A stretch of 37,140 nt of DNA from Chloroflexota bacterium (GCA_026707665.1 JAPOWK010000137.1:1-37140); one strand, 5' to 3'. Positions 24,777 to 33,951 are shown, counted from the first letter of the stretch. Numbers and translations: made by a program. The notes: generated by a model from the sequence alone, not told the origin.

Positions 24777-27623
24777 CTAACGGGCGCCAGCGAGAGCGCC
24801 GCAAGCCGGGCAAGAGCCATCGGGGCGGATGATGGCGTAGCCCGCTTGCGGATCCGTCCCGTAGTGGGTGAAGTCGATATTCCAGACGATCAGAAGGCGG
24901 ACCTGCCCGCTTTGCGAGGCCAGCGCTGCCGCTTGCGCCAGCCAAGCTGCCTGCTGCCCCACGGTGACGTCCTTTGCCCAAGCAAAATATGAGGGCAAGC
25001 CCGGGAAGCCATCCGATGACAGGTAGCCCAATTCGGTAAAACAGATGGGACGACCGGTGATGCCGTAATAGGTGTTGAGCATGCCGTAAAAGTAGCGGGT
25101 GTAATAGCCGTCTCGCGGATCGCCACTGGTCTGGTTCGGCGGGATAATGCCTTCGTTGTAGTGGGCGCCGACGCAATCCAGATAATTCAGCCCGCCGCCA
25201 GACACCATTTCGCGCAGCCAGCGGTCATCATTCATCACTTGGCCTGGAAACGCCGCTTCCGCGCCGGTGGGGGCGGGCGCAGCGCTAATGACCATCGTGG
25301 CGCCGTTGACTTGCTTGATCTTCTGATAGGCTCGTTCCAACATGCGCGCGTAAGCAACGCCGCTGATTTGGCCGCGGGGCCATTCTCGATCGAGGTTCGG
25401 CTCATTCCATACTTCAATGGCATCGGCGCCTTGAGCCGCGATTCGCTGGAGCCAGTCGGTATAGGCGTTGAGGTAGGCTTCGCCGCCCCGCGCCAGTTCG
25501 TCCGGGTCGCCGACGGTGCCCACCAGAATCTTGAAGCCATTGTTATGCGCCTCGGCGATCTTGCCGGAGACATCCGGGTGACTGTGGTGGTAAAAGCGCG
25601 ACTGAATTTTCATCCAGGTCATGCCTGCGGAACGCATCGCCCCGACCGTACGCCCGCTGCCTGTGCTGAGGACATGCCCGCCGAGTTCAATGCTGATGCT
25701 GCCGGGCGGCGGCGCGACCGCTGCGTACCTGGGGGCAGCTGGTGTGCTGGCTTCGACAGGCGGCGGCGCTACGACGACGGCCGGACGCGGCACGGGCGTT
25801 GGCGTCGGAATCGGTGTTGGCGTCGGCGTTATGGTCGGCCGGAACAAGGGGATGACCGCCCCGCGGCGGGCGCTTTGGGCGCCAGCGTCGCCGACGGCAG
25901 CCCAATTGACGGCGTAATTGCCATCGGGCGCATCGAGGGTCAGCGCCAGGTCGGCATCCAGGCGGGTATGCACTTGGTCAAGCGTGCCCGCCTCCCCGTC
26001 GATGGACCAGCGCGCCCTTAGCTCTGCCGGCTGCACGCCATTTGTCTCGCCGGCCTTGAAGTCGAGAATGGCTTGAACGATTCCCGGACCGTGATCAGCG
26101 GTGAGCAGGTCGTCAAAGGCGACGCCGGCAATGGAAGCGGAGACCGCGCTTTCCAAGCGATGGCGCAATGCCGCGGCATCGGTCAGCCAAATGCGAGATA
26201 TCGCTGTGGATGAATCATCTTCGTAATCAATATATGCGGTCTGAATGCTTTGCCGTCGGCCCGTCCGCGCCTTGTAGCCACTGAGCGAGGCGCGAATGAC
26301 CGTTCCGGGCTCAATCGAGCCGGTTTGGCTGACGGCGTCGGCGCTGAGGATCACATCGCCCAGAGCGGCGAAGGCATCATGCCAGCCGATAGGGCTTCGC
26401 AAGCCGTCGACTTCGCGGACCGAACGGGCGCTCAAGCCAAGCAGCACTTTGTCTCTGGCGACGGCGCCGGTGATTTGTCGCAGGAGATCGTCCGCTGAGC
26501 CACTCTCGCCGCGAGTGAAGCTGAGCGGATTAATCAAGGGGCGCAACTGCAGGTAATCAGCGGCTTCGCCAATTGGACGCCAGTCATAGGCGGCGCTGGC
26601 CCAGGCGCCATCCGCGTCGATTTCGGCCGCGATGACCACGCCGAGGCGTAAGTCTCGCTGAGAAAGGCTCGCCGCCAACTCGGCAATGAAGCGCGCAAAG
26701 TCGCCGCGATGACGGTGCGAGAGGCCGCGATAATCGATGAAGACGCCGTCAAAACTGTTAAAGGCAGCCAGGTCGCTGATGCGATTGATGTGATGTTCGC
26801 GCAGATCCGGGCGCGAGATAAGCGTTTCGACGGTAGCAATATCGATGGCGCGCGGGTCGGCGAAGTTACGGATCAGCGGCATGAAGAGGTAAGGCGCATT
26901 CGTATCGCCGCCGGGCGCCAGGCTCCCGATCAGGCTGCCCGCCAGCGTGGGACGCAAGCCGGCCGGGCTTAGAATCGTCGCGAGCGCGGCAATCTCTGGA
27001 TCGAGGTCATGCGTGACCTCTTGCGCAATCAGGATGATGGGCGCCGCCGGCTTAATCTGAAATGCCCCAAGCGCGCGCGGGACGAAATCAGCCGCGCCGA
27101 GCAGCAGGCCCCCGGCGTACTCCGACGGGATGAAGCGCCAATTTTCGCCGTTCCAGCCATAAATTGACAGGCGGGCGGGCAGCGGAGAATCTGGCGGCGG
27201 TTTCAATTCGATGCCCAGGCTCGCGGGGGCGTCGCCGCGAGACTCGATCAGAAACAGAGGACCGCCGAGCACTAGCGACTCGGGCAGCGATTGACGCGCT
27301 GCCGTAAGCCAGGGCGGCTCCTCGGGGTCTCGGCTGGCGAAGGCTTCCGCTGACATCAAGTCGAGCTTGACAGCGAAATCGTCCGCGGATGCGCCGGCGG
27401 GCAGGCTGAGACGGAAGCCCGCGTCCAGGGAGATGGCCGGTGTCTCGGCATTGAGCGGGATGTATTGCGCGGCGACGAGGCGGTCCGGCAGGTCAATTGG
27501 CGGCAGGAAGAGGCTGAGAGCGATGAGTGCGAAGGCGATGAACAGGGAGGTGAAGGCGACAAGCCAGCAGCCGAATCGGTGGCGTGGCGGTGCTGGCGGT
27601 TGGTGGGAGAGTGGCTTGGTCAT
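24777..27623 (-). CDS. Fusion of a degenerate GH18-like domain with a clan GH-A-like hydrolase (paralogue 1 of 3)
   Basis: 948 residues. The transmembrane helix is at about 19-41, with a beta-rich region to about 195. A GH18-like barrel covers about 200-525, then a Pro/Thr linker (598-640) and a second barrel (about 645-948). The GH18-like part has FDGVFIDYRGL at 291-301, where the family motif DxxDxDxE should be. Asp292 and Asp297 remain, but the central Asp is Phe295 and the catalytic Glu is Arg299, and the usual MxYD segment reads LRPL. It is therefore probably a binding domain. The second barrel keeps EVWNEPNLDREW (Glu741) and FTELGYLSS (Glu864) and should be active. 74 bases separate it from paralogue 2. 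Confidence 0.83.
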   Translation of the reverse strand: MTKPLSHQPPAPPRHRFGCWLVAFTSLFIAFALIALSLFLPPIDLPDRLVAAQYIPLNAETPAISLDAGFRLSLPAGASADDFAVKLDLMSAEAFASRDPEEPPWLTAARQSLPESLVLGGPLFLIESRGDAPASLGIELKPPPDSPLPARLSIYGWNGENWRFIPSEYAGGLLLGAADFVPRALGAFQIKPAAPIILIAQEVTHDLDPEIAALATILSPAGLRPTLAGSLIGSLAPGGDTNAPYLFMPLIRNFADPRAIDIATVETLISRPDLREHHINRISDLAAFNSFDGVFIDYRGLSHRHRGDFARFIAELAASLSQRDLRLGVVIAAEIDADGAWASAAYDWRPIGEAADYLQLRPLINPLSFTRGESGSADDLLRQITGAVARDKVLLGLSARSVREVDGLRSPIGWHDAFAALGDVILSADAVSQTGSIEPGTVIRASLSGYKARTGRRQSIQTAYIDYEDDSSTAISRIWLTDAAALRHRLESAVSASIAGVAFDDLLTADHGPGIVQAILDFKAGETNGVQPAELRARWSIDGEAGTLDQVHTRLDADLALTLDAPDGNYAVNWAAVGDAGAQSARRGAVIPLFRPTITPTPTPIPTPTPVPRPAVVVAPPPVEASTPAAPRYAAVAPPPGSISIELGGHVLSTGSGRTVGAMRSAGMTWMKIQSRFYHHSHPDVSGKIAEAHNNGFKILVGTVGDPDELARGGEAYLNAYTDWLQRIAAQGADAIEVWNEPNLDREWPRGQISGVAYARMLERAYQKIKQVNGATMVISAAPAPTGAEAAFPGQVMNDDRWLREMVSGGGLNYLDCVGAHYNEGIIPPNQTSGDPRDGYYTRYFYGMLNTYYGITGRPICFTELGYLSSDGFPGLPSYFAWAKDVTVGQQAAWLAQAAALASQSGQVRLLIVWNIDFTHYGTDPQAGYAIIRPDGSCPACGALAGAR

Positions 27624-27651
27624 GTCGCAGTTTCAGATGCCGGATCCGTTC

Positions 27652-28299
27652 TCAGCCCGCCCCACCCTGCGCGCTACCCACCGCATTCACCAAAATGCGC
27701 GCGCGGCTGCGCAGCTGCGATTTCGACCAGGTCCCATCGCCGACCAGCCAGGGGCCCATGCCACAGGCGACCGCGCCGGCGCGGATGAATTCGCGGGCGT
27801 TCTGGTCGTTTATCGCGCCATTGCACATGAAGGTCATGTGCCTAAGCGGACCGAAGACCGCCGTGAAATAGTCGACGCCAAGCGCGCCGATCGGGAAGAG
27901 CTTGATGAGCGGAACGCCCAAGCCCCAGGCGGCGACGGCTTCCGAGGGCGTCGCGGCGCCCGGCCCCATCAAGACGCCGCGTGCCATGACCGCTTTCACC
28001 ACATCAGGCTGGAAGGCGGGCGAGACGACGAAATCGGCGCCGGCGTCGAGCACTCGCTTCGCTGATTCGACATCGAGCACGGTGCCCATGCCGACGGTGG
28101 CCGCGTCGCCGTATTCGGCTTTGAGGGCAGACATCGCCGCTATGGGCGCCTCCGAGTTCATCATCATCTCAAAGACGGTGATGCCCTCGTTCATCAGCAC
28201 CTCGCTGACGCGAAGCGCGACATCGGGCGGAAAGGCGCCGCGCATGCCGGCGACGATGCCAGTGGATTTGATCGAATTCAGCGCGCTGTCACTGTCCAT
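27652..28299 (-). CDS. KDPG/KHG aldolase family protein
   Basis: 215 residues from ATG 28299 (GGGG eight bases upstream). An in-frame ATG at 28317 lacks a ribosome binding site. TIM-barrel class I aldolase with VFEMMMNSEAP (Glu), VGMGTVLD, FVVSPAFQPDVV, GAATPSEAVAAWGLG and the Schiff-base lysine in PLIKLFPIG. The family cleaves 2-keto-3-deoxy-6-phosphogluconate or 4-hydroxy-2-oxoglutarate to pyruvate and a short aldehyde. The substrate is not certain because the region between the phosphate-binding loops differs from E. coli Eda. It is divergent from the glycerate kinase gene, suggesting shared sugar-acid metabolism (inference). It ends 28 bases before the GH fusion gene. Confidence 0.85.
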   Translation of the reverse strand: MDSDSALNSIKSTGIVAGMRGAFPPDVALRVSEVLMNEGITVFEMMMNSEAPIAAMSALKAEYGDAATVGMGTVLDVESAKRVLDAGADFVVSPAFQPDVVKAVMARGVLMGPGAATPSEAVAAWGLGVPLIKLFPIGALGVDYFTAVFGPLRHMTFMCNGAINDQNAREFIRAGAVACGMGPWLVGDGTWSKSQLRSRARILVNAVGSAQGGAG

Positions 28300-28434
28300 C
28301 TCTTTGCCCCGTCTCATGCTGCTATAATTGTATGCGATTCATCGCTTTATAGTGTCTTCAATGGCGGCGTGATTCAAGGGGAAAGGGAGAAGCGGCTGGA
28401 GCGCCTTTTGTCAATGAGCGAAAGAGAGAGCGAA

Positions 28435-29568
28435 ATGATCCTGGTTGCCGCCGGCGCCTTCAAGCAGAGCCTGACCGCCGCGGAAGCCTGCGCCGCGATT
28501 GCGCGTGGACTGGAGGAGTCGGGTCTGGGCGCGACCGTCGAAGAGATGCCGATCGCCGACGGCGGCAATGGCACGCTGGACGCTTTTCTGGCGGGCGGCG
28601 GCGAACGGATAAGCCTGCGCGTGTTCGATCCGCTGATGCGCCCGATCGTCGCTGAATACGGCTTTATCGACGAGGGCCGGACCGCGGTGATCGAGATGGC
28701 GCTGGCTTCCGGGCTGGAGCTGCTGAAGCCGGCGGAACTCAATCCGCTGGCCGCGACCACCTACGGCACCGGTCAACTGATGGCCGATGCGCTGGCGCGC
28801 GGCGTCGAGCGGATCATCATTGGCTTGGGCGGCAGCGCCACGGTTGATGGCGGCATGGGCTGCTTGAGCGCGCTGGGCTTGGATCTGCGGGACGCCAGCG
28901 GTAAGGCGATTCGGCCTGGCGGCGGCGGGCTGGCGGAAATAGCGACCATTGACGCGCAGGGCTTGGACCCGCGCTGGCGGGATGTCAAGATCGTGATCGC
29001 CTCCGATGTGGAGAATCCGACGCTGGGCGAGCGGGGCGCGGCGCGCGTATTTGGACCGCAAAAAGGCGCCGACCCGGCGATGGTGGAGCGGCTGGAGCGC
29101 AATCTGAGTCACTGCTTCACAATCGTCCATGAACAGCACGGTAGTGATGTGCGCGCGGCCAAGGGCGGTGGAGCGGCTGGCGCATTCGCCGCTGGCTTGA
29201 TGGCTTTTCTGAATTGCCGGCTGGAGCCCGGGATTGACCTGGTGCTGGCGCACAATCGCTTTCGCGACAAGCTGGACGACTGCAAGCTGGTCATCACCGG
29301 CGAGGGTCAGATTGACGCGCAGACGCTGGATGGCAAGGGTCCACTGGGCGTGGCGAAATTAGCGGCGGCGCAGGGCGTGCCGACCGTCGCCATCGTCGGC
29401 GGCTTGAATATCGACGACCGGCTGCTGCATGAAGCGGGGGTACAGGCGGCTTTCTCGATTGCGGACAAGCCGATGCCGTTGGAGGAGGCGCTGGCGAACG
29501 CGCAGGACCTCACGCGGCGGGCGGCGCTGCGGCTGGGTTATGTGCTGCGATTGGGGAGCTGGGATTGA
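28435..29568 (+). CDS. Glycerate kinase (GlxK/GarK family)
   Basis: 377 residues. The N-terminus MILVAAGAFKQSLTAAEA matches the family start (IVIAPDSFKGSLSA-type). IADGGNGTLDAFLAGG, GLGGSATVDGGMGCLSALG and KGGGAAGAFAAGL, together with VITGEGQIDAQTLDGKGP, are hallmark segments. It phosphorylates D-glycerate (usually to 2-phosphoglycerate). ATG 28435 is chosen because it gives the family N-terminus. In-frame starts at 28414 and 28369 would add unlikely residues. The 116-base spacer to the aldolase contains TATAAT (28323-28328), a candidate -10 for this gene. Confidence 0.93.
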   Translation: MILVAAGAFKQSLTAAEACAAIARGLEESGLGATVEEMPIADGGNGTLDAFLAGGGERISLRVFDPLMRPIVAEYGFIDEGRTAVIEMALASGLELLKPAELNPLAATTYGTGQLMADALARGVERIIIGLGGSATVDGGMGCLSALGLDLRDASGKAIRPGGGGLAEIATIDAQGLDPRWRDVKIVIASDVENPTLGERGAARVFGPQKGADPAMVERLERNLSHCFTIVHEQHGSDVRAAKGGGAAGAFAAGLMAFLNCRLEPGIDLVLAHNRFRDKLDDCKLVITGEGQIDAQTLDGKGPLGVAKLAAAQGVPTVAIVGGLNIDDRLLHEAGVQAAFSIADKPMPLEEALANAQDLTRRAALRLGYVLRLGSWD

Positions 29569-29664
29569 GCGTCTGGCGCGGGCTGGGCGAGCCTTCTGTC
29601 CGCTCTTACGCCTACCGCGTTAAGACAAGCTAACCTAGAATGCCCGCTGGAAAGGGGGCGGGAA

Positions 29665-30759
29665 ATGCGACGGATCGTCCTGAAGTTGGGCACGAGCGTG
29701 CTGACCAAAGGCAGTCCCAACTTGAATCGACAGCGCATGTTGGAGCTGGCGCAGCAGGTGGCCGCCCTGCATGAGGCCGGCTACGAAGTCATCATCGTCT
29801 CATCGGGCGCACAAACCGCCGGGCGCAGCCAACTGAACTTCCCTGATTTGGGCAAGTCGGTGCCGGCGAAGCAGATGCTCAGCGCCGTCGGTCAAAGTCA
29901 TCTCATGCGCATTTATCAAGACCTCTTCGACATATTTGAGATCACGGCGGCGCAGATCTTGCTGACGCGCGATGACCTCAGCCACCGCGTCCGCTACCTC
30001 AACGCGCGCGATACGCTGGACACGCTCATTGAGCAGCGAATCATCCCCATCGTCAACGAAAATGACACGATCGCCACTGAAGAGATTCGGGTTGGCGACA
30101 ACGATAACTTGTCGGCGTTGGTCGCCAGCGTGGTGGATGCCGACTTGCTGATCATCCTCACCGACCAGCCGGGCATTTTCACCGATGATCCGCGCAAGAA
30201 TCCGGGCGCGGCGCTGATTCAAAATATCTCGCAGGTTTCGGACGAGCTGTTTGAGCTGGCCGGGGGCGCTGGCAGCGCGATTGGCACCGGCGGCATGGTC
30301 ACCAAGATTCAGGCGGCGCAGATCGCCAGCCGCAGCGGCATTGAGACGATCATCGCCAGCGGCAGCGAAGAAGATGTGGTCAAGCGGCTGGTGGCTGGGG
30401 AGCAGCTCGGCACGCGGATTCAGGCGGCCAAGGACCGGTCGGAGAGTCGCAAGCGCTGGCTGTTGACAGATCGCACACAGGGGGCGCTGGTGGTGGACGC
30501 GGGCGCGGCAAAAGTACTGCTGCGCGGCGGCGCCAGCCTGCTGCCGGTCGGCATACGCGAGGTGCGCGGAGAGTTTGAGCGCGGCGCGACGCTGGCGGTG
30601 CTGACGCCCGACGGCCGCGAGATCGCCCATGGCCTGAGCAATTATCGCAGCGCGGATCTCGGTAAAATCCGGGGCCGCAAGTCGAGCGATATCGTCGACA
30701 TTCTCGGCTACAGCTATGGCGATGCGGTGCTGCATCGCAACAACCTGGCGCTGCTGTAG
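29665..30759 (+). CDS. proB: Glutamate 5-kinase
   Basis: 364 residues. The amino-acid kinase domain (1-255) has IVLKLGTSVLT, VSSGAQTAG, INENDTIATEEIRVGDND-like residues (PIVNENDTIATEEI) and a KNPGA loop. A C-terminal PUA domain (about 275-350) includes LLPVGIREVRGEFERG and SDIVDILGYSYGDAVLHRNNL. First step of proline synthesis, phosphorylating glutamate. GAAAGGGGG precedes the ATG. proA, its usual neighbour, is 1.9 kb downstream behind two inserted genes. Confidence 0.96.
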   Translation: MRRIVLKLGTSVLTKGSPNLNRQRMLELAQQVAALHEAGYEVIIVSSGAQTAGRSQLNFPDLGKSVPAKQMLSAVGQSHLMRIYQDLFDIFEITAAQILLTRDDLSHRVRYLNARDTLDTLIEQRIIPIVNENDTIATEEIRVGDNDNLSALVASVVDADLLIILTDQPGIFTDDPRKNPGAALIQNISQVSDELFELAGGAGSAIGTGGMVTKIQAAQIASRSGIETIIASGSEEDVVKRLVAGEQLGTRIQAAKDRSESRKRWLLTDRTQGALVVDAGAAKVLLRGGASLLPVGIREVRGEFERGATLAVLTPDGREIAHGLSNYRSADLGKIRGRKSSDIVDILGYSYGDAVLHRNNLALL

Positions 30760-30797
30760 CGCGGTGTTGCGCAGATTCACCGATCCGCGCCTTAACG

Positions 30798-30806
30798 TGT
30801 TAGAAT
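30798..30806 (+). promoter_or_regulatory. Extended -10 element for the Uma2 gene
   Basis: TGTTAGAAT (TGN plus TAGAAT, 5/6) lies 32 bases upstream of the Uma2 ATG, indicating independent transcription rather than read-through from proB. Confidence 0.4.
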
Positions 30807-30838
30807 CACAGTAAGTGGGATGAGGACAGAAACGGGAT

Positions 30839-31411
30839 ATGGAAGTCCAAAAGCGCCTCTATACCGTTGATGATGTTTTGGCGTTGCAGGGCTGGGACGG
30901 TACGCGTGACAGAAAGTATGAGTTGATCGATGGAGAACTCATTGAAATGTCGCCAGCGAATCTATTGCACCAATGGCTCGCCTTTGAGATTGCAGGCGAA
31001 ATTCGGGACTACTTGAAGCAACATGATATCGGATATGGCGGTGTGGAAGGTGGTTTTTCCCCGCCTCATGATGTCCACAATTTATATGCGCCCGATGTTG
31101 CCTTTGTCTCCAAAGCCAGGATGCCTGAGCCGATTCCGCAAACGTTTGCCGGCTTCATGCCGGACCTCGCAGTGGAGATCGCCTCACCAAGCAACAGCAA
31201 ACGAGAACTCCACGATAAAGCGGAATTCTACCTGAGCAACGGCACTGAATTGGTTTGGATTCTGTATCCCGATAGCAAGAGCGCCGAAGTCTGCCGGCTA
31301 GTAGAAGATGGACAACTCGCTATTCAGACGGTCAAATCGGGCGGCAAGCTTTACGGCGAAGACGTGCTGCCCGGATTTGAACTCGAACTGCGTCAGCTTT
31401 TCAAGGGCTAA
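30839..31411 (+). CDS. Uma2-family putative endonuclease (DUF820)
   Basis: 190 residues with the PD-(D/E)XK-like core of Uma2: KYELIDGELIEMSP (27-40), APDVAFVS (Asp86), LAVEIASPSNS (Glu113) and the following lysines (Lys121, Lys127). The C-terminal LPGFELELRQLF is typical. Uma2 proteins are abundant in Cyanobacteria and Chloroflexota, often in many copies, and their role is unclear. It lies between proB and proA, with a convergent membrane-protein gene 6 bases downstream. Confidence 0.92.
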   Translation: MEVQKRLYTVDDVLALQGWDGTRDRKYELIDGELIEMSPANLLHQWLAFEIAGEIRDYLKQHDIGYGGVEGGFSPPHDVHNLYAPDVAFVSKARMPEPIPQTFAGFMPDLAVEIASPSNSKRELHDKAEFYLSNGTELVWILYPDSKSAEVCRLVEDGQLAIQTVKSGGKLYGEDVLPGFELELRQLFKG

Positions 31412-31417
31412 GCGCGA

Positions 31418-32437
31418 TCAGCCGCCCCGGGTTTTGGCGCTGGTCAGGGCGCGAAATCGGCTGCTGAAAAAGGCGCCCGCCAAGTATATCCAGTACATCA
31501 CAAACAGCACGAAATACTCAATGAGGGGAATGCGGATCACTTCGTTCACCTGGTGCGGCTCGCGCATAACCAGGTACACGTATAGCGCGAGCAGTAAGAA
31601 TGAGCTGTAGAATGCCTGCCGCACCCAGCGCTTAAGCCCCAGTCCATGCATTTGTGTGATCAGGAAGATTGCCGCGAAGCCGAAGAAGAACATTGGCCAG
31701 ATGTCATTGCCTTGATTCAGCGCGACTTGAAAAGCGTGAGGCAAGACCAGGATCTCCAGCAAAAACATCCAGCGCTTGTTCAGGTGGACGCGCAGGAAAA
31801 ACAGCGAGCCTTGCGTCATCACCAGCACGACATGAATAAAGCCGATCAAATGTCCCCAAGTGGGTATCATCGGATGAAACCAGAAGGTGTAGATGACGGC
31901 GAAGCTGAAGAAATAACCATGGTAGCGGCGGAGGCCATCGGTGAAAGCCTTGCGGAATTTGACTTTCTTGCCAAAGAATAATCCGCGCCGCTGGTTCTCC
32001 ATGCCCAAAACGATGATCAGCATCAAGGCGACGGCAAACTGCGCTGTCCAGCTCGGCAGATCCTGCGCGATGCCATCGTAAAACAGCATCGTCTGGAAAT
32101 AGTGCAGGATGATGAAAACGAAATTAATGCCAATCGCCCAAAGGTTTACCGGGCGCAGGCCGGTCTGATAGTCGCGCTTGCTGTATCGCTTTTGCGCGTA
32201 GGCGATCGTCGACCAGATGAATACTTGATGCAGGGCGAATCCCAGCCAGGCGGTTAGCTGCCCCCAGGCGGTTGGTTCCAACAGCTGCCACTCGTAGACA
32301 AGGCCATCTTCCGGCAGCGGGATGATCTCAAACTGACTGAGTAGGCCGCCCAAAGCAATGATTGCCGCGCAGAGCAGTACGGAAAACACCAGACTCCAAT
32401 TGACGATACGTTCGCCATTCAATTGGGAAACGAGCAT
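31418..32437 (-). CDS. Uncharacterised polytopic membrane protein
   Basis: 339 residues from ATG 32437 (a TTG at 32443 is the alternative start). About ten hydrophobic segments are visible, with several histidines at or near membrane positions (FALHQVFIWS, FIILHYFQTM, FWFHPMIPTWGHLIGFIHVV, LPHAFQVAL). This could mean haem or metal binding, but no established motif is recognised. A basic C-terminal tail (SRFRALTSAKTRGG) should be cytoplasmic. It is convergent with the Uma2 gene, divergent from proA, and monocistronic. Function unknown. Confidence 0.75.
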   Translation of the reverse strand: MLVSQLNGERIVNWSLVFSVLLCAAIIALGGLLSQFEIIPLPEDGLVYEWQLLEPTAWGQLTAWLGFALHQVFIWSTIAYAQKRYSKRDYQTGLRPVNLWAIGINFVFIILHYFQTMLFYDGIAQDLPSWTAQFAVALMLIIVLGMENQRRGLFFGKKVKFRKAFTDGLRRYHGYFFSFAVIYTFWFHPMIPTWGHLIGFIHVVLVMTQGSLFFLRVHLNKRWMFLLEILVLPHAFQVALNQGNDIWPMFFFGFAAIFLITQMHGLGLKRWVRQAFYSSFLLLALYVYLVMREPHQVNEVIRIPLIEYFVLFVMYWIYLAGAFFSSRFRALTSAKTRGG

Positions 32438-32670
32438 TGGCAAAACCCCAGCGATTCTATTGCAACCTGCCTGGCGCGGCTGTTTGCGCGACGGAAGTTA
32501 ATTGGAGGAGTTTAATCCGTCAAGAGCTGCTAAACAAGATGGCGGCGCCTGACGGCATCAGCACGCCGCTCGGCGCCTGTCTTGCTTTCAGACGTGAACC
32601 GAGCACTCGCTGTTGCAATTCGCGCGCCGCTATAGTAAATCTTTAGCCGTGGGCGAAACCAAAGGAAACG

Positions 32671-33951
32671 ATGCGCATGGAATTCATTGCCGAAGCGATT
32701 GACATTAAAGAGATTGGTCTTCGGGCGAAGGCGGCGGCCGCGGTCTTGGCGCGGAAGACCAGCGCCGACAAAAACGCGGCACTGCTGGCGATCGCCGACG
32801 CGTTGGAAGCGAATACGCTGAGCATCCTCGAAGCCAATCAGCAGGACCTGGAGTTGGCGGCGCGGAATGGCGTTGACCCAATTTGGATTCGCGATCGCAT
32901 CAACCTGGAAACGCGCATGGCGGGCATCATCGCCGATGTGCGCAAGGTTGCCGAATTGCCGGACCCAGTCGGCGAGGTATTGCTGGACCGGACCTTGGAC
33001 AACGGCTTGCAACTGGTCAAGCGGCGGACGCCCCTTGGCGTGTTGGGGACGATATACGAATCACGGCCGAACGTGACGGTCGATGTGTCAACGCTGGCGC
33101 TGAAGACGAGCAACGCGGTGATCTTGCGCGGCGGCTCCGACGTGCTTTACAGCAACATGAGATTGACGGACGTGATGCAAGATGTTTTGGCGGCGCATGA
33201 CTTCCCGGCGGAGTCGATTCAGTACATTAGAAGCACGGACCGCCGCTACGTCAGGGAAATGTTGCGGCTTTACGAATATATCGACATGATCATCCCGCGC
33301 GGGGGGAATGGCTTGCATACCTTCTGCCGCGAAAACAGCAGCATTCCGGTGATCACGGGCGGTATTGGCGTCTGCCATATCTACGTTGACGAGGGCGCCC
33401 AACTGGATAAGGTTTTGCCGGTTCTGGATAATGCCAAGACTCAGCGGCCCGCCGTCTGCAATTCGATGGAGACGCTGCTGGTTCATCGGTCCATTGCCGC
33501 TGAATTGCTGCCGCAAGTCGTTGATCAATTGGGCGCGGCTGGCGTCGAGTTCCACGCCGGCGAACGCGCTTATCAGATTGTCGGCGACGACGAGCGTGTC
33601 TTGCCGGCGTCCGCGGAAGACTTTGACACCGAGTGGTACAACCTGACACTCAATCTGAAAGTGGTCGATGACGTGGACGAAGCGATCGCCCATATCGGGC
33701 GACACGGCACCCAACACTCGGACAGCATCTTGACCGAGACGGCGGAGCGCGCGGAGCGCTTCCTCAACCAGGTTGACTCGGCGGCGGTTTACTGGAACGC
33801 GAGCACACGCTTCACCGACGGCAGCGCGATGGGCATGGGCGCTGAGGTGGCGATCAGCACGCAGAAGCTCCATGCTCGGGGACCGATGGCGCTGAAGGAA
33901 TTGACGACTTACAAGTGGATCGTCAAGGGCGATTATACGACTAGAGCTTGA
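32671..33951 (+). CDS. proA: Glutamate-5-semialdehyde dehydrogenase (gamma-glutamyl phosphate reductase)
   Basis: 426 residues. Aldehyde-dehydrogenase fold with PLGVLGTIYESRPNVTVDV, IIPRGGNGLHTF and the catalytic cysteine in RPAVCNSMETLLVH. The C-terminal GLGAE-like segment reads GMGAEVAISTQKLHARGPM. It reduces glutamyl phosphate to the semialdehyde in proline synthesis, in complex with ProB. AAAGGA precedes ATG 32671, and ATG 32677 is possible too. TATAGT (32631-32636) is a candidate -10, so proA is likely transcribed separately from proB here. Confidence 0.96.
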   Translation: MRMEFIAEAIDIKEIGLRAKAAAAVLARKTSADKNAALLAIADALEANTLSILEANQQDLELAARNGVDPIWIRDRINLETRMAGIIADVRKVAELPDPVGEVLLDRTLDNGLQLVKRRTPLGVLGTIYESRPNVTVDVSTLALKTSNAVILRGGSDVLYSNMRLTDVMQDVLAAHDFPAESIQYIRSTDRRYVREMLRLYEYIDMIIPRGGNGLHTFCRENSSIPVITGGIGVCHIYVDEGAQLDKVLPVLDNAKTQRPAVCNSMETLLVHRSIAAELLPQVVDQLGAAGVEFHAGERAYQIVGDDERVLPASAEDFDTEWYNLTLNLKVVDDVDEAIAHIGRHGTQHSDSILTETAERAERFLNQVDSAAVYWNASTRFTDGSAMGMGAEVAISTQKLHARGPMALKELTTYKWIVKGDYTTRA

